Position numbers and translations under genes: made by a program
Assembly (NCBI RefSeq): GCF_036370855.1
Contig: NC_088102.1
Coordinates: forward strand, 67,713,601 to 67,777,600
DNA length: 64,000 nucleotides
Direction: 5' to 3'
Source of the DNA: Dromaius novaehollandiae
Lineage: Eukaryota > Chordata > Aves > Casuariiformes > Dromaiidae
The notes under the pieces: model-generated
What the model saw: the letters and a program-made list of their open reading frames with translations, nothing else
The model's database searches: none
Told to the model about the DNA's origin: nothing
Shown: positions 62,001-64,000 of the stretch, piece by piece
Layout: each line of letters starts with the position of its first letter
Position numbering within the stretch: the first letter of the stretch is position 1

Positions 62001-63342
62001 CTGCAATGCCTTGTCTTGGCATTTTAGGCTTTTGTTTTTTCGGTACTATTTTTTCAGTTGAGAAAATGTATGTGTGTGAGTGGTTCATGCAAGGATTTAG
62101 TTCAGCTGAAAGCATAGCTTATGCATTGTATGTTGCTTTCTTTATTCTGTGGGATACTAATATCACACATGAGCAAAATCTGATTCTTTGAACCATGGAT
62201 AGTGACTTACATATGGTCTATTTTCCCTTTGTTTCTTCTCCGCAGGCTTTGGCATAATTATTTCTCTTGCCTCAGTAATTGCATATAGCCCTTTATGCAC
62301 ACCATTTTCATGTTTTTTTCCAAAGTACTCTCAGGTTTTCATTTGCATTTGTTTTTCTACTTCAGAATTTGCTGTTGAACACATTTTGGCGTATTTTTCC
62401 TTGTACCATGAGGCTTTCCTAATGCTGCTCAATGATTCATTTCTGCATCCACTCCACCAAAAACTCTCCAGATTCGAGTGTGCTCATTAGTGCTGCATGT
62501 ACCCACAACCTGTGACAGAATAAGTTTATGCCAGTACTGAAAGGTAACTTTAAGTTCAGCTTGAAAACTGTATGCAGGGACCAGGCTTTTAGTTTGACTC
62601 CTCTCTATAGCACTGACTAAGTCTAGAAGCTTTAGCTTAACTTCTGCATAAGAAGTCAGGCCTATCACTTCTTATCTCCTTGTCTGCCTTGTTCTTTTGA
62701 TCACTGGAAACTATCTGGTTATCCATGCTGTGCACACAAGCAATAATTCTATATTTTTCAATTCATGGCCCATCTGATCCCTCTTCCTCTCTCTACTGCA
62801 AATAGAGCCGAGGAAAGTGTTGTACAGGCTGACTCCTGGAAGAGCCACAGTTTGCGAATTAAGGCACAACACAGATAGTATTGTTGTGGGTTACCAAGTG
62901 CACAACAGAGTCCATGTTTGGGGATGTTTGATCAATGCACACATCCACAGTGTGATTCCTCTGGCCATTCTCTTCTGCGATATCCTTTTCTACTCTGTTA
63001 GTTAAGAAGGGCTTCGACAGTACTTCAAACCCACCTAAGGCAGAGCTGCTGTGATTTCCTTTCCTCCTGCACTGGCCACATGTATCAACTCCCTCCCTTG
63101 CTCCAGCCTTGGCACTCTATGGCCCTCAGAGAGACCCAGGTCAGTGAATGACCTAGCTCCAAAATTTCATTGCACTTTTGAGCAACGTTATCCATCATGA
63201 ATTCAATTATTTCTGAAGTTTGACAGTCACAGCAATCAATCATTTTGTGTGGTTTGCCAATACAGCAATCTATTGTTTCTCTAGATTCTTGAGTACACAC
63301 ACTGAAACTACACCTTTTGTAGATGACATATTTGTGGTTTGT

Positions 63343-63377
<35 letters not shown>

Positions 63378-63999
63378 AGATCTTCTAGGATTTCATCCAG
63401 GTCCTCCCTGTTCTTGGCATACCTAGATGCTGTAGGAGCACCTGTAAGCTTTTTTACTTTGCAACTATTTCTGTATCAGTCTTTTTTTTTTTTTTTTCTT
63501 ACTCATTCTTATTGCAATTTTGGAGTTCCTCTTTAATGTTTAAAAATCACCATGAGATTGTTAAATGCATGTCTGTCTGCTCAGGGACGGGGAATCAGCA
63601 TTCTGGTTTTACTCCTTTCTACATGTACAGTCTTGTTTCATCAAACACTTCCAAAAAATAGGGTTTTCTGAATACTGAGGCATTGTCCTGTATGTAAGTC
63701 ATCATAAAGGCTTCCACAGTCACAGAGAAGAGGCCTGTGAGCTATGTAGCTGTCGCTGCATCACATAACATGAGAGCCTGTACACTACACTGGCTCAGCA
63801 AATCTCAACTTTTCTTTCTTCCTCACTGCAGATCCCTAGGTGTTATATTATAATACATATTATCCTGTTACAATGTTCTCCATATGCTATCTGTCAAAAC
63901 AGGAGTAAGGATTAGTCATTCAGAACAGTCCAGCCTGGTGCTGAGCCCAGCCCCTGCTCTCTGAACGTGTTCTTCAGCCAGCGAGGAGAATAAGACAGG
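56034..63999. other. Upstream intergenic region
   Basis: No exon, RNA gene or recognisable transposon was supported on either strand. In other vertebrates the next gene in this direction is another gel-forming mucin (MUC5AC), but no CTCK or VWC exon is visible before the window ends. Long T runs lie at 63347-63376 (30 nt) and 63482-63497. The small Cys-containing open frame at 63085-63300 (- strand) has no mucin spacing. Confidence 0.55.
63347..63376. repeat. T30 homopolymer
   Basis: Thirty consecutive T, with a second run of sixteen at 63482-63497. It could be the poly(A) of a reverse-strand retroinsertion, but no target-site duplication or element body was recognised. Confidence 0.85.
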
Positions 64000-64000
64000 A

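Noticed and set aside
63085-63300. Cysteine-containing open frame on the - strand as the 3' exon of a neighbouring mucin
   Set aside because: The cysteine spacing fits neither VWC nor CTCK, and no suitable splice site or poly(A) signal arrangement was seen.

Overview
The window is vertebrate nuclear DNA: multi-exon genes with GT-AG introns, AT-rich introns and intergenic sequence, and few recognisable interspersed repeats. It carries the TOLLIP / gel-forming mucin junction. The 3' end of TOLLIP lies on the + strand at the left edge. One complete, very large secreted mucin gene lies on the - strand, converging on it. This is the arrangement known for MUC5B and TOLLIP in mammals and birds. A sauropsid, probably a bird, is my best guess for the host, but no sequence feature fixes the species.

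Layout. 1-3357: intron of TOLLIP. 3358-3572: its last coding exon (CUE domain). 3573 to about 6.8 kb: probable long TOLLIP 3' UTR. About 6.8-13.58 kb: intergenic. 13,823-55,817: a 41-exon mucin read right to left. Every junction was checked for splice signals and phase. The predicted protein is about 4,709 residues if one single-base frameshift is discounted. 55.9-56.03 kb: promoter with a TATA box. 56.03-64 kb: intergenic, nothing convincing found.

Mucin architecture, N to C: signal peptide; VWD1-C8-TIL; VWD2-C8-TIL; D' TIL; VWD3-C8-TIL; a small cysteine-rich linker; one 8,811-nt exon (exon 31); then a short C-terminal assembly of VWC-like segments and a CTCK cystine knot. Exon 31 encodes seven CysD domains, one divergent and six essentially identical. 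They are separated by six Pro/Thr/Ser blocks of a 90-bp (30-residue) repeat present 3, 8, 14, 7, 6 and 8 times, and each block ends with the same pair of variant units. The N-terminal CGLCG-bearing D domains and the CTCK are the parts that multimerise and dimerise such mucins, CysD domains are thought to cross-link the gel, and the PTS blocks carry O-glycans.

Most interesting points: (1) the whole D4 assembly (VWD4-C8-TIL) expected in a MUC5B-type C-terminus is absent and the gaps are too small to hide it; (2) a single-base frameshift sits in exon 15, inside VWD2, in an otherwise intact gene; (3) the six CysD modules look homogenised while a 5'-truncated, diverged copy is stranded in intron 31; (4) macro-repeats differ only by whole 90-bp units, and one block contains a 450-bp internal duplication; (5) intron 9 is a GC-AG intron.
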